Positions 27,887-36,814 of a stretch of DNA of 64,000 nucleotides are shown one piece after another. This DNA is from Ilyomonas sp963790435. GTDB taxonomy: Bacteria > Bacteroidota > Bacteroidia > Chitinophagales > Chitinophagaceae. The stretch is from assembly GCA_963790435.1 (NCBI GenBank), contig CAWBOI010000006.1, positions 541,025-605,024 of the forward strand. Direction: 5' to 3'. Made by a program: the position numbers and the translations under genes. The number at the start of each line of letters is the position of its first letter. The first letter of the stretch is position 1. A model generated the notes under the pieces. The model saw only the letters and a list, made by a program, of their open reading frames with translations, was not told the DNA's origin and did not search any database.

Positions 27887-29599
27887 ATGAAGAAAACAAT
27901 TTTATCGGTTGCATGTATTGTTATTGCCGCTGCCTTCGTACAAGCCCAATCGGTTGACGACGGCGTTCGTTTTTTGTATTACGGCAAAAACAAAAGTGCA
28001 AAAGATGCTTTGCAAAATGTAGTGAGCAAAAACCCAAAAGACGGACGCGCCATTTACTGGCTGGGCCAGGCTTTATTGGCGCCGGGTAACGATGATATAG
28101 CAGGCGCAAAAACATTGTATCAAAACGCATTGAACAGTGGTGTAAACGACCCTTACATATTGGTGGGTATGGGTGAATTGGATTTGATTCAAAACAACGA
28201 TGTAAATGCTGCCAAACAAAAGTTTGAGCAGGCCATCACGGCTTCAAAAAATAAAAAAGGGCAGGACAATCCTGAAATTTTAGACGCCATTGGTCGCGCC
28301 AATGCATACGGTGGTAGTAAAATGGGTGATCCGGCTTATGCAGTTGATATTTTAAAAAGAGCCGCTCAACTCGATCCTAAAAATCCGGATATTGAGATGA
28401 ATCTTGGCATCAACTATTTAAAACTCGGCAGCGATAAAGGCGGCGAAGCGGTTAGTGCTTTTCAGGATGCTGCTACCCGCGATCCTAAATATGCAGCAGC
28501 TGCTTACACCCGTATTGGTAATATTTATAAAAGCCAGGAAAATAAAGAAAGTATGGAGCAATGGTATGGCAAAGCAATAGCTGCCGACGCTGCTTATGCA
28601 CCGGCTTATTATAACTGGTTTGATTATTATCAATATAGAGATATTAACGCGGCACAGGATTATTTAAACAACTATGTAAAATATGCCGACCAGGATTGTA
28701 ACACCGATTACTACAAAGCCGATTATTTGTTTCGTGCCGGTAAATACGATCAATCAAAAGCGGCTGCAGATGCTATGGCCGCCGGACAGTGCAAAAACTT
28801 TCCGAAGTTGAATATCTTATATGCTTATAACTATGACAGGTTGGGAGATTCAGTAAATGCAAAAAACTATTTGGATAAATTTTTTGCAACACAAACAGCA
28901 GGCTCGCAGGCCGATCCTAACTACTACACTTTAGCTGCAAAAGTGTATTCAAAATTTCCTGGTGAAGAAGATACAGCTGCCAGTTATCTGATTAAAGCGA
29001 TGGATGCTGATACCGTGCAAAAAAATAAAATCAAATACATTGATTCTATTGCATCTATTTACAAAAGAGCTAACCAGCCTCAAAAAAGGTTCGCTTATGT
29101 GAAGCAAGGATTTGCTATGAATACCGGTGATCCTTCAAGCCGTGCATTGTATGATTTAACGGACGCTGCAGTAGCTGCTAAAGACCCTTATGCTGATAGT
29201 GCTATTGCTTTATATAAAGCCAAGTTTCCTGACCAGGTATATCCTTATACTTTTGCTGTTAAGAGTGCACAAGCTTCTGATACCACAGGTAAGGCAGCAG
29301 TTGGTCCTATCAACGATTATATTGCGTTCTTATCAAAAGATACAGCCAAAAATGGCCAAACCATCGCTTATTACTATGCTTTGCAAGGTGGCTATTATGC
29401 TAACACAGCGAAAAATATGGATAGCGCCATTTATGCATTTCGTCAGGCAGTAAAGTACGATCCTAATCAGGCGCAATATCAACAGTATCTGAGTATTTTA
29501 GAGAAAGCACAGCAACGTCAAAACCAACCCCGTTCAACAGGCACGGCAACAAAATCGCCTGCCAATAAATCTACAAAAACAAAACCGCATAGTAAATAA
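27887..29599 (+). CDS. Secreted tetratricopeptide-repeat protein
   Basis: A 570-residue protein with a Sec signal peptide (MKKTILSVACIVIAAAFVQA, cleavage before QS) and TPR helices through most of its length, for example AIYWLGQALLAPG, YILVGMGELDLIQ, PDIEMNLGINYLKLGSDKGG and AYTRIGNIYKSQE. The last 35 residues are Gln, Lys, Thr and Pro rich. It is expected in the periplasm, acting as a scaffold, possibly with the PstS-like lipoprotein encoded 42 bases upstream. The exact partner is unknown. Confidence 0.85.
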   Translation: MKKTILSVACIVIAAAFVQAQSVDDGVRFLYYGKNKSAKDALQNVVSKNPKDGRAIYWLGQALLAPGNDDIAGAKTLYQNALNSGVNDPYILVGMGELDLIQNNDVNAAKQKFEQAITASKNKKGQDNPEILDAIGRANAYGGSKMGDPAYAVDILKRAAQLDPKNPDIEMNLGINYLKLGSDKGGEAVSAFQDAATRDPKYAAAAYTRIGNIYKSQENKESMEQWYGKAIAADAAYAPAYYNWFDYYQYRDINAAQDYLNNYVKYADQDCNTDYYKADYLFRAGKYDQSKAAADAMAAGQCKNFPKLNILYAYNYDRLGDSVNAKNYLDKFFATQTAGSQADPNYYTLAAKVYSKFPGEEDTAASYLIKAMDADTVQKNKIKYIDSIASIYKRANQPQKRFAYVKQGFAMNTGDPSSRALYDLTDAAVAAKDPYADSAIALYKAKFPDQVYPYTFAVKSAQASDTTGKAAVGPINDYIAFLSKDTAKNGQTIAYYYALQGGYYANTAKNMDSAIYAFRQAVKYDPNQAQYQQYLSILEKAQQRQNQPRSTGTATKSPANKSTKTKPHSK

Positions 29600-29618
29600 G
29601 CTTTCATTCATCGTATAT

Positions 29619-29650
29619 AAAAAACTCCTTCAAAACTGAAGGAGTTTTTT
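29619..29650. terminator. Intrinsic terminator after the TPR gene
   Basis: Perfect 13-base arms (29619-29631 and 29638-29650) with a 6-base loop and T-run close the operon ending with the TPR gene. Confidence 0.87.
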
Positions 29651-29694
29651 ATTGGTTTTGCTACCTTATTTTTGCTTCATTCAATCAACAAAAT

Positions 29695-30108
29695 ATGTTA
29701 CTGCTTTCAACACTTTTACAAGCCAAAACGGGAGTTGCAACAGGTGGCACGGCTACTGATTATCTCCCCATTGCTATTCAATTGATATTCGCTGCAGGCT
29801 TTGTAACGGTTATGTTGCTCGGCTCTAACTTTTTAGGACCGAAACGAAAAACAAGCGACAAGCTGGAAAACTTTGCAAGTGGTATTGAAACACATGGAAC
29901 AGCAAGGCAGCCTATGGCGGTAAAGTATTTTTTAATTGCCATTTTGTTTGTGTTGTTTGACGTGGAAGTGATTTTCTTTTATCCTTATGCGGTAAATTTT
30001 AAAGCCCTTGGCTGGCAAGGCTTTGGTGAGGTTGTGTTGTTTGTTGCTTTCTTTTTAATTGGCTTTTATTACATTCTAAAAAAGGGTGCGCTTACCTGGG
30101 AAGATTAA
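29695..30108 (+). CDS. nuoA: NADH-quinone oxidoreductase subunit A
   Basis: A 137-residue membrane subunit of respiratory complex I with three hydrophobic helices. The family signature lies after helix 1 (KLENFASGIETHGTARQPM) and helix 2 reads VKYFLIAILFVLFDVEVIFFYP. This matches NuoA. In most bacteria nuoB follows directly; here a heptamer repeat and a bidirectional terminator follow, and the next gene is on the other strand, so nuoA is an isolated subunit gene. Confidence 0.93.
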   Translation: MLLLSTLLQAKTGVATGGTATDYLPIAIQLIFAAGFVTVMLLGSNFLGPKRKTSDKLENFASGIETHGTARQPMAVKYFLIAILFVLFDVEVIFFYPYAVNFKALGWQGFGEVVLFVAFFLIGFYYILKKGALTWED

Positions 30109-30113
30109 AGAGG

Positions 30114-30176
30114 CAAGAATCAAGATTCAAGGTTTAAGAATCAAGAACCAAGATTCACGGGAGAAAGGACAAGAAG
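30114..30176. repeat. Third CAAGNNN heptamer array, partly decayed
   Basis: Nine 7-base units in phase starting 6 bases after the nuoA stop; six begin with CAAG, three have drifted (TAAG, CACG, GAAA). The unit set (CAAGATT, CAAGAAC, CAAGAAG) is shared with the arrays near atpG. Confidence 0.75.
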
Positions 30177-30193
30177 TAAAATATAAGTAAAAC

Positions 30194-30226
30194 AAAAGGT
30201 TGATGGTATTGTACCATCAACCTTTT
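30194..30226. terminator. Bidirectional terminator between nuoA and the MRJP gene
   Basis: Arms of 15 bases (30194-30208 and 30212-30226) around a 3-base loop, with A-run left and T-run right, lie between convergent genes. Confidence 0.85.
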
Positions 30227-30283
30227 TATTTTTCTAAAAAAGGGCAAAACCAAAAAAGGACAACCAACTGGTAAGGATTGCTT

Positions 30284-31414
30284 TTACAACTTTACCCGGA
30301 ACACTTTATAAGGCGTGGTTCGTTTGTTTACACCATTGTTGTAATCGGGTTGCTTGTTAATTTGCGAACAGGTGAAATACAAATATCCATCAGCGATAGA
30401 ATAAGTGTCGGGCCAAATCAACGATGAATCTTTTACCAGCACCGTTTTGTGCAGGCTGCTATCGAGCTTTACAATTTCATACTTCTCTAAATCGCCCATG
30501 TACAAATTACCGCTTTTATCGAACATCATTCCGTCGGTTGTATTGATGTGTCCTAAGTCTTCAACGCTATGGCTCAAAGCAGTATCTTTCATTGTAAAAT
30601 CGCGCAAATAAGAAGTTTTGATGCGATACAATTTATCGTCGGTTAACGGCTTATAATACAAATAACTTTTATCAGGAGAAAGCGCGATGCCATCTGAATT
30701 GAATTTTGCAACCTTGCCGTCTTTTACCAATTCTCTTCCATCAATGATGAAATGATAAGCCGGATCTGACACGGTTGATTTATCACCTTTTAAAACTTCC
30801 CGCATAGCACCCGTTGCAAGATTTACAATGATAATTCCTCCGGTTTTAGAATCGGTGATGTAAGCAAAATTGTTTTGCGTATCTATTCTTACATCATTGG
30901 CATAACTGGTATCGGTAATGGTTGCGGTAAGATTATAGCTTTTCAACACAGCACCGCTGCTTTTTTCCATCTTTACCAACTTCGCTCCTTTGCCTTGTAC
31001 CGATTTTAGCATTGGTGCCGATGGGTCAATCACCCAAATATCACCTTTGTCATCAATGTACATGCTTTGTACGCAAACCCATTTGTTTTCGCCGGGTTGG
31101 CCCGGTTGCCATGCGTTCATTTCAGCCGTTGGATAAGGAGTAACGGTAGAAGAATCTTTAGCCGTTACCACTGCATAGCGATAAATGGGTGACCACCTGG
31201 GATAGATCAAAAACAAGCGCCCGCCCGGTTCTTTGGCGATACCTGTAAATTGATACGTACTGTCGGTAAAAACAGTCTCTAACTTGTAAGAATTGGTTGT
31301 GTTGTTGCTTCCCTTGCCGGCGGTGCTATCCGTTGTAGTAGTTGAAGTATTGGAATTGTTGCAGGCAAGAACAAACACAGCCATAAATGTGGTTAACAAA
31401 ATGGTGTTTTTCAT
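30284..31414 (-). CDS. Major royal jelly / yellow-family lipoprotein
   Basis: A 376-residue six-bladed propeller protein of the MRJP/yellow family (also annotated as L-dopachrome tautomerase-related). The lipoprotein signal ends FMAVFVLACNN, followed by a Ser/Thr/Asn linker. Family motifs include LFLIYPRWSPIYRYAV, WVCVQSMYIDDKGDIWVIDPS, YITDSKTGGIIIVNLATG and DGIALSPDKSYLYYKPL. Bacterial members are outer-membrane or periplasmic sugar-acid or quinone-binding proteins of mostly unknown activity. Monocistronic. Confidence 0.82.
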   Translation of the reverse strand: MKNTILLTTFMAVFVLACNNSNTSTTTTDSTAGKGSNNTTNSYKLETVFTDSTYQFTGIAKEPGGRLFLIYPRWSPIYRYAVVTAKDSSTVTPYPTAEMNAWQPGQPGENKWVCVQSMYIDDKGDIWVIDPSAPMLKSVQGKGAKLVKMEKSSGAVLKSYNLTATITDTSYANDVRIDTQNNFAYITDSKTGGIIIVNLATGAMREVLKGDKSTVSDPAYHFIIDGRELVKDGKVAKFNSDGIALSPDKSYLYYKPLTDDKLYRIKTSYLRDFTMKDTALSHSVEDLGHINTTDGMMFDKSGNLYMGDLEKYEIVKLDSSLHKTVLVKDSSLIWPDTYSIADGYLYFTCSQINKQPDYNNGVNKRTTPYKVFRVKL

Positions 31415-31761
31415 TATCAGTTTTGGAAGAAGAAAGCATAAAAATTATGCCGTTGTAAACAAAGTAAAACTCTTGTTACCTTGACACCTATCGGATGTGT
31501 TGCTAACAATAACAGAGTACCTGCCTTGAATTTCAAGGGAAGTGGGTTCTTGAAAAACAAAAAAGCGGCAAAAACAAAAAGAGAATAAAAACAGTTTAGG
31601 AATTGCAAAGCAGCCTAGGAAAAACAAAATTTATAATCAGCTTTTTTATTGTACATATTGACAACAAAAATGAACATAACGCAAAATTAGTGAAGCAAAG
31701 TTTATTGTTCTTTGTATGAAGCTATTCAAAAAAAAATTTGTTTTTAATTCAGCATATTTCT
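31415..31761. other. 347-base divergent intergenic region
   Basis: This lies between the MRJP gene and the GH2 gene. It is AT-rich and contains a GGCAAAAACAAA motif (31567-31578, minus orientation). No gene, hairpin or repeat was recognised. Confidence 0.5.
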
Positions 31762-34700
31762 ATGAAAAAAAATTCGGTTGTCAGAAAAATTGCCATGGTT
31801 GTGTTGATCTTTGTTTTTGTCGCAAAAATCTTTCCTTGCCAATCACAATCAACCAATCATCTCTTTTCGAAATGGGATACAGCATCCGTTCCAAAAGAAA
31901 TCGAAGACCCTGAGTGCCTGGGCATCAACAAGGAAGCTGACCATGCTACTTTAATGCCTTATGGCTCGTTACAGGAAGCTTTGGCTGCTAATCGCCATGC
32001 GTCTTCTTTCAGTCAGAGTTTAAATGGAAAATGGAAGTTTAACTGGGTTGACTGGCCACAAAAACGCCCGGTTAATTTTTACAAAGCTGACTTCGATGTT
32101 TCTCATTGGGATGACATTGACGTTCCTTCCTGCTTCCAGGTGAAAGGCTATGGAACTCCCTATTACAGCAACTTTACTTACATCTTTCAAAAAGATTTTC
32201 CAAGGGTAATGAGCACGCCGCCTGTTAACTATACCGCTTATCAGGAAAGAAACCCGGTAGGCAGTTACAGAAGAGATTTTGAAGTGCCAGCCAATTGGAA
32301 CGGCCGCCGCATCTTTATTACATTCGATGGTGTGGATGCCGGTTTTTTTATTTGGGTAAACGGACAAAAAGTGGGTTATAGTGTAAACAGTCGCAATGCA
32401 GCAGAGTTTGATTTAACCAAATATGTTCAGCCCGGCAAAAACACGTTGGCAGTTGAAGTGTATCGTTTCACAACCGGCAGTTATCTGGAAGACCAGGACA
32501 TGTGGCGTTTAAGCGGCATTTTTAGAAACGTAACCTTATGGAGTTCGCCGCAGGAGCATATCAGGGATTATTTTATAAAAACAAATCTTGATAAACAGTT
32601 TCGCGATGCTGAACTGGTTGTGGCTGCTAAAATAAAAAATTATAGCACAACAGCCACTAAGCCAGGCAGCGTTGAGGTTTCTTTGTATAACGGAAATGAA
32701 AAGATAGCCGGTGCTACAGGCAAGAAAGAGGTTCCTGCCCTGCAACCCGGTGAAGAAGTAACAGTAAACATTTCTTTCCCTGTAAGCAATCCGCAAAAAT
32801 GGACGGCTGAAACGCCAAAGCTTTATACGACGGTACTTACGCTCAACGATGGAAAAAGCACCATTGAAACCTTGTCTTCACGCACTGGCTTCCGACAGAT
32901 TGAAATCAAGGATCGCTTGTTTACTGTGAACGGTGTTCCTATCAAATTAAAAGGCGTGAATCGCCACGAAAACTGGCCGGATGATGGCCATGCCATTACT
33001 GAAGAGCAGATGATCAGAGATATTGTACTCATCAAACAAGCTAACTGCAATCATGTGCGTACCTGCCATTATTCCGATGATCCGCGATGGTATGAACTCT
33101 GCGATGAATATGGAATTTATCTTGTAGCCGAAGCGAATTTGGAAAGCCATGGTTCCTGGGATGAGTTTAATGAAGAACCAAGAATAAAAGCTGCATTGAT
33201 TGAAAGAAATAGGGCCAATGTAGAAAATTTTAAAAATCACCCATCGGTTATTATCTGGTCTTTGGGTAACGAATGTGGTAGCGGCGGTTCTAATTTCAGA
33301 GCCATTTTACAAACCATCAAAACGATTGACTCAACCCGCCCAACGCATTACCAGGGTTTTGGAATCGGCAACGATAATCCAGCAGATATTGACAGTGAAA
33401 TGTACACCGATGTGAACAGTTTGGAAAAGAAGGCAAAAGATAAAACGCTGGTAAAGCCGTTTTACCTATGCGAGTATGCGCACGCCATGTTTAACTCCAT
33501 GGGTTCGGTAGATGTTTACAACGAACTGTTTGATCAGTACCCGCAATTATTGGGTGGTGCCATCTGGGAATGGCAGGACCAGGGAATTTACAATGATCGC
33601 GATCCCAACCATCACATTACGGCTTATGGCGGCGGCTTTGGTGAAGTTCCCAACGACAAGTATTTCATTCACAAAGGCGTTGTGTTTTCCGACAGATCTC
33701 CGAAACCACATTATCCTGAATTAAAGCACGCGTATCAATGGATTAGCGTAAAAGCAAAAGACACTAAGAACCAAATTTTTACCATCAAAAACCGATACCA
33801 GTTCATCAACTTAAATGGTTTTGTTGCCAAATGGAAAATTAGCGAAAACGGAGACAGCCTGACATCCGGCACTATGCCGTTTGGACTCATCAATCCTGGC
33901 GAAGAGAAAGATATTAAAATTCCCTACAGCATAAAACCAAAGCCAGGAGCGGAATACTTTGTAAGGGTTTCATTTGATTTGGCAACCGATCAGTTGTGGG
34001 CTAAAAAAGGCTTTGAAGTAGCTGCTCAACAGATTGAATTGCCCGTTGTGAAACCTGATATAAAGGAGCAGGCGGAAGGTGGCAAACTCACTTTGCAGGA
34101 TTCAAACAAAGAAGTTATCATAAAGGGAACCGATTTTAATCTTGTATTTGATAAAACAAAAGGAACCTTCTCCCAAATGGAAGCAAACGGTAAAGACATT
34201 CTGCAAAAGAACGGCGGACCCATGCTGCATCTCTGGCGGGCACCTCATCAAAAAGATGATATGTGGGCTTATGAAGGCTGGGAGAAATATGGTTTAAAAC
34301 ATATTGCCTGGACAACGGATGAAGTAAAAACAAAACAGATTTCTGATCATACCATCGAAATACAAGTAAGCCTAACGGGTACAGGAAAAGAAAATTTTGT
34401 TGTTCATCACCAGGTAGTTTATACTGTTATGGGCACAGGTACGATTAATGTGCAGAATAAGGTAAGTTTCAGCAATTCCAATCTGGCATTGGCAAGACTG
34501 GGTGTACGTATGTTTCTTTCAAAAGATTTAAACGGGTTTGATTACTTAGGTAGAGGCCCCATGGAAAACTACTCTGACCGCAAGCAAGGCTCGGATGTTG
34601 GCCATTATACAAGTTATGTAGCAGAGCAAATGACACCCTATGAAAAACCAATGGAATGCGGCAACCATGAAGATGTGCGCTGGGCAAAAGTTACTTCTCA

Positions 34701-34953
34701 GGATGGTTTTGGTATTGCCATAAAAAAAGATACTTCTTTTTTACAGGTATCTGCCTTGCCTTATAGCGACGAAGAAATGGAAAATGTAGCTTACAAAATA
34801 GACCTTCCACAAAGTAAAGGAACCGTGTTGTGCATCAGCCACAAGACGCTGGGTGTTGGTTCCAATGGCTGCGGACCAAGACCATTGGAGCAATGCAGGG
34901 TTTATGCAAACTCAACAAGCTTTGATTATCAAATTCAAATAATCAATAAATAA
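31762..34953 (+). CDS. GH2 beta-galactosidase, secreted
   Basis: A 1063-residue glycoside hydrolase of family 2 (LacZ-like, large). Signal peptide in the first 30 residues, then sugar-binding domain (HWDDIDVPSCFQVKGYGTPYY), Ig-like domains, and a TIM barrel with the acid/base Glu in SLGNECGSGG (about residue 503) and the nucleophile Glu in LCEYAHAMFNSMGS (about 571). A C-terminal Bgal_small_N-type domain includes YLGRGPMENYSDR. It removes beta-linked galactose from oligosaccharides in the periplasm or at the surface. ATG at MKKNSV is preferred over a TTG 8 codons upstream because it gives a proper signal peptide. First gene of the plus-strand hydrolase set. Confidence 0.92.
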   Translation: MKKNSVVRKIAMVVLIFVFVAKIFPCQSQSTNHLFSKWDTASVPKEIEDPECLGINKEADHATLMPYGSLQEALAANRHASSFSQSLNGKWKFNWVDWPQKRPVNFYKADFDVSHWDDIDVPSCFQVKGYGTPYYSNFTYIFQKDFPRVMSTPPVNYTAYQERNPVGSYRRDFEVPANWNGRRIFITFDGVDAGFFIWVNGQKVGYSVNSRNAAEFDLTKYVQPGKNTLAVEVYRFTTGSYLEDQDMWRLSGIFRNVTLWSSPQEHIRDYFIKTNLDKQFRDAELVVAAKIKNYSTTATKPGSVEVSLYNGNEKIAGATGKKEVPALQPGEEVTVNISFPVSNPQKWTAETPKLYTTVLTLNDGKSTIETLSSRTGFRQIEIKDRLFTVNGVPIKLKGVNRHENWPDDGHAITEEQMIRDIVLIKQANCNHVRTCHYSDDPRWYELCDEYGIYLVAEANLESHGSWDEFNEEPRIKAALIERNRANVENFKNHPSVIIWSLGNECGSGGSNFRAILQTIKTIDSTRPTHYQGFGIGNDNPADIDSEMYTDVNSLEKKAKDKTLVKPFYLCEYAHAMFNSMGSVDVYNELFDQYPQLLGGAIWEWQDQGIYNDRDPNHHITAYGGGFGEVPNDKYFIHKGVVFSDRSPKPHYPELKHAYQWISVKAKDTKNQIFTIKNRYQFINLNGFVAKWKISENGDSLTSGTMPFGLINPGEEKDIKIPYSIKPKPGAEYFVRVSFDLATDQLWAKKGFEVAAQQIELPVVKPDIKEQAEGGKLTLQDSNKEVIIKGTDFNLVFDKTKGTFSQMEANGKDILQKNGGPMLHLWRAPHQKDDMWAYEGWEKYGLKHIAWTTDEVKTKQISDHTIEIQVSLTGTGKENFVVHHQVVYTVMGTGTINVQNKVSFSNSNLALARLGVRMFLSKDLNGFDYLGRGPMENYSDRKQGSDVGHYTSYVAEQMTPYEKPMECGNHEDVRWAKVTSQDGFGIAIKKDTSFLQVSALPYSDEEMENVAYKIDLPQSKGTVLCISHKTLGVGSNGCGPRPLEQCRVYANSTSFDYQIQIINK

Positions 34954-35082
34954 TGTTTCGGGTAGAAGGAATTAAATGGGTGGAATATAGCAATCAATCA
35001 TAATCGAATCTGTTTAAAGCTAAAAAACTATAATGGTTATTTGAAGAATATAAAAGAAATCAAATGGTTTTTTATAACTAAT

Positions 35083-36781
35083 ATGAGGAAAGCAAACTTA
35101 ATTTTAGGTATAGCTTTATTGGCTGCGAATATCTTGACTATCCAAGCAAGCAGCCAGCAAACGTTTTGCAACCCACTTAACATAAGTTACAGGTTTCAAT
35201 TAACGAAACCATCCCGTCGTACTGCCGCCGACCCGGTGATTGTTTTATACAAGGACAATTATTATTTATTCGCTACAGCATCCGGGGGATACTGGTATTC
35301 AAAAGACTTGCTAAAATGGAATTTTATTACAACGAAAGACTTGCCGTTTGAAAAAGACGCACCAGCCGTATCTGTAATCAATGGTTCGCTTTATTATTTG
35401 CCTATGGCAAGCCATGTTATCTACAAAACAGATGATCCGGTTAGCGGAAAATGGGAAATTTATAATGATTCGTTACCATTCACAGTAGGTGATCCGGATA
35501 TATTTCAAGATACAGACGGCAGAGTGTATTTGTATTTTGGTTGCACCAATAACGCTTACATGGAGGCTATTGAACTTGATGTAAACAATAAACTCAACCC
35601 AATAGGAAAACCAGTGAATGTATTAAAAGGTAATCCATTACTACACGGCTGGGAAAGACCGGGCGACTACAACACAAGTACGGAAAGCCCATGGACTGAA
35701 GCTCGCGTGGATGACTAAGTACAACGGCAAGTATTATTATCAGTACTCTGCCCCGGGCACTCAATATAAAAGTTATGCCGATGGATATTATATGTCTGAT
35801 AAGCCGCTTGGACCTTTTACTTATGCTGAAAACAGCCCGTTTTCGGCGAAACCCGAAGGTTTTATTGATGGTGCCGGACACAGTGCAACATTTCAGGATA
35901 AATTCAGTAATTACTGGCATATATCAACGATGACCATTTCTGTAAAAGACATCTTTGAGCGTAGACTGGGATTGTTCCCGGTAACCTTTGATAAGGAAGG
36001 CAACATGATTACACATACTGAGTTTGGTGATTATCCGATGGTGATGCCTGATCATAAAATAAAAGACGTCAGCGAACTTTTTCCAGGTTGGATGCTATTG
36101 TCTTACAAAAAAGCAGCCGAGGCATCTTCAAGCTTGGACAATCATCCCACAACACTGGCTTTTGATGAAGAAATCAGGGATTACTGGAGTGCCAAAACGG
36201 GTAATAATGGCGAATGGCTGAGTGTAGATCTTGGTGAAACAGCTACTGTTAGAGCCGTACAAATCAACTTTGCTGAAAACAACACACAGCTTTTTGGTCG
36301 TGATAGCATTTTAGCCCAGCAATATTTATTGGAATACTCAACCGATAACAAGAACTGGAAAACGCTGGCAGATGAAACGACAAATACTGAAGACCTCACG
36401 CATCAATATCACATAATGAAAATACCCTTACAAGCCAGGTACTTAAAAGTAACCAACTACCGTGTGCCAGATGGCACGTTCGCTATTTCAGGTTTCCGGG
36501 TGTTTGGAACAGGCACGGGTAAAACGCCAACAAAGGTAAACTCGTTTGAAGCTGTGAGAGATGTAAATGATCCGCGCAATGTTACACTAAGCTGGAAGAA
36601 AGCGGCAAATGCGATTGGATACAATATTAGGTTTGGAGTTCAAAAAGATAAATTATATCGTGTGTATCAGGTTTATGATGATACAAAAGTTACCATCCGA
36701 AGTTTAAATAAAGACCAAAAGTATTGGTTTGCGATAGATGCTTTTGGAGAAAACGGAGTTACACCAGGTGAGGTTCAGTAA
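35083..36781 (+). pseudogene. GH43 glycosidase with discoidin and Fn3 domains, one frameshift
   Basis: A signal peptide (MRKANLILGIALLAANILT...) leads a five-bladed GH43 domain with catalytic Asp in AADPVI (about residue 50), Asp in VGDPDIF (about 137) and Glu in ESPWTE (codon 206). Directly after this Glu the frame breaks: the first frame ends ARVDD-stop while the next frame continues AWMTKYNGKYYYQY, the normal family sequence. A single extra base near 35701-35706 explains it. The downstream part has the rest of the GH43, an F5/8C discoidin domain and an Fn3 domain. The total, 1699 bases, is 3n+1. GH43 enzymes act on arabinosyl, xylosyl or galactosyl links. It is either a true null or a sequence error. 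Confidence 0.82.
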
Positions 36782-36814
36782 AGTATTAGCTTTTTAGTAA
36801 ATTTTAAAATCACC

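Noticed and set aside
35695..35720. Programmed ribosomal frameshift in the GH43 gene
   Set aside because: No slippery heptamer or downstream pseudoknot is visible, and similar single-base breaks occur in five neighbouring genes, so mutation or sequence error is simpler.
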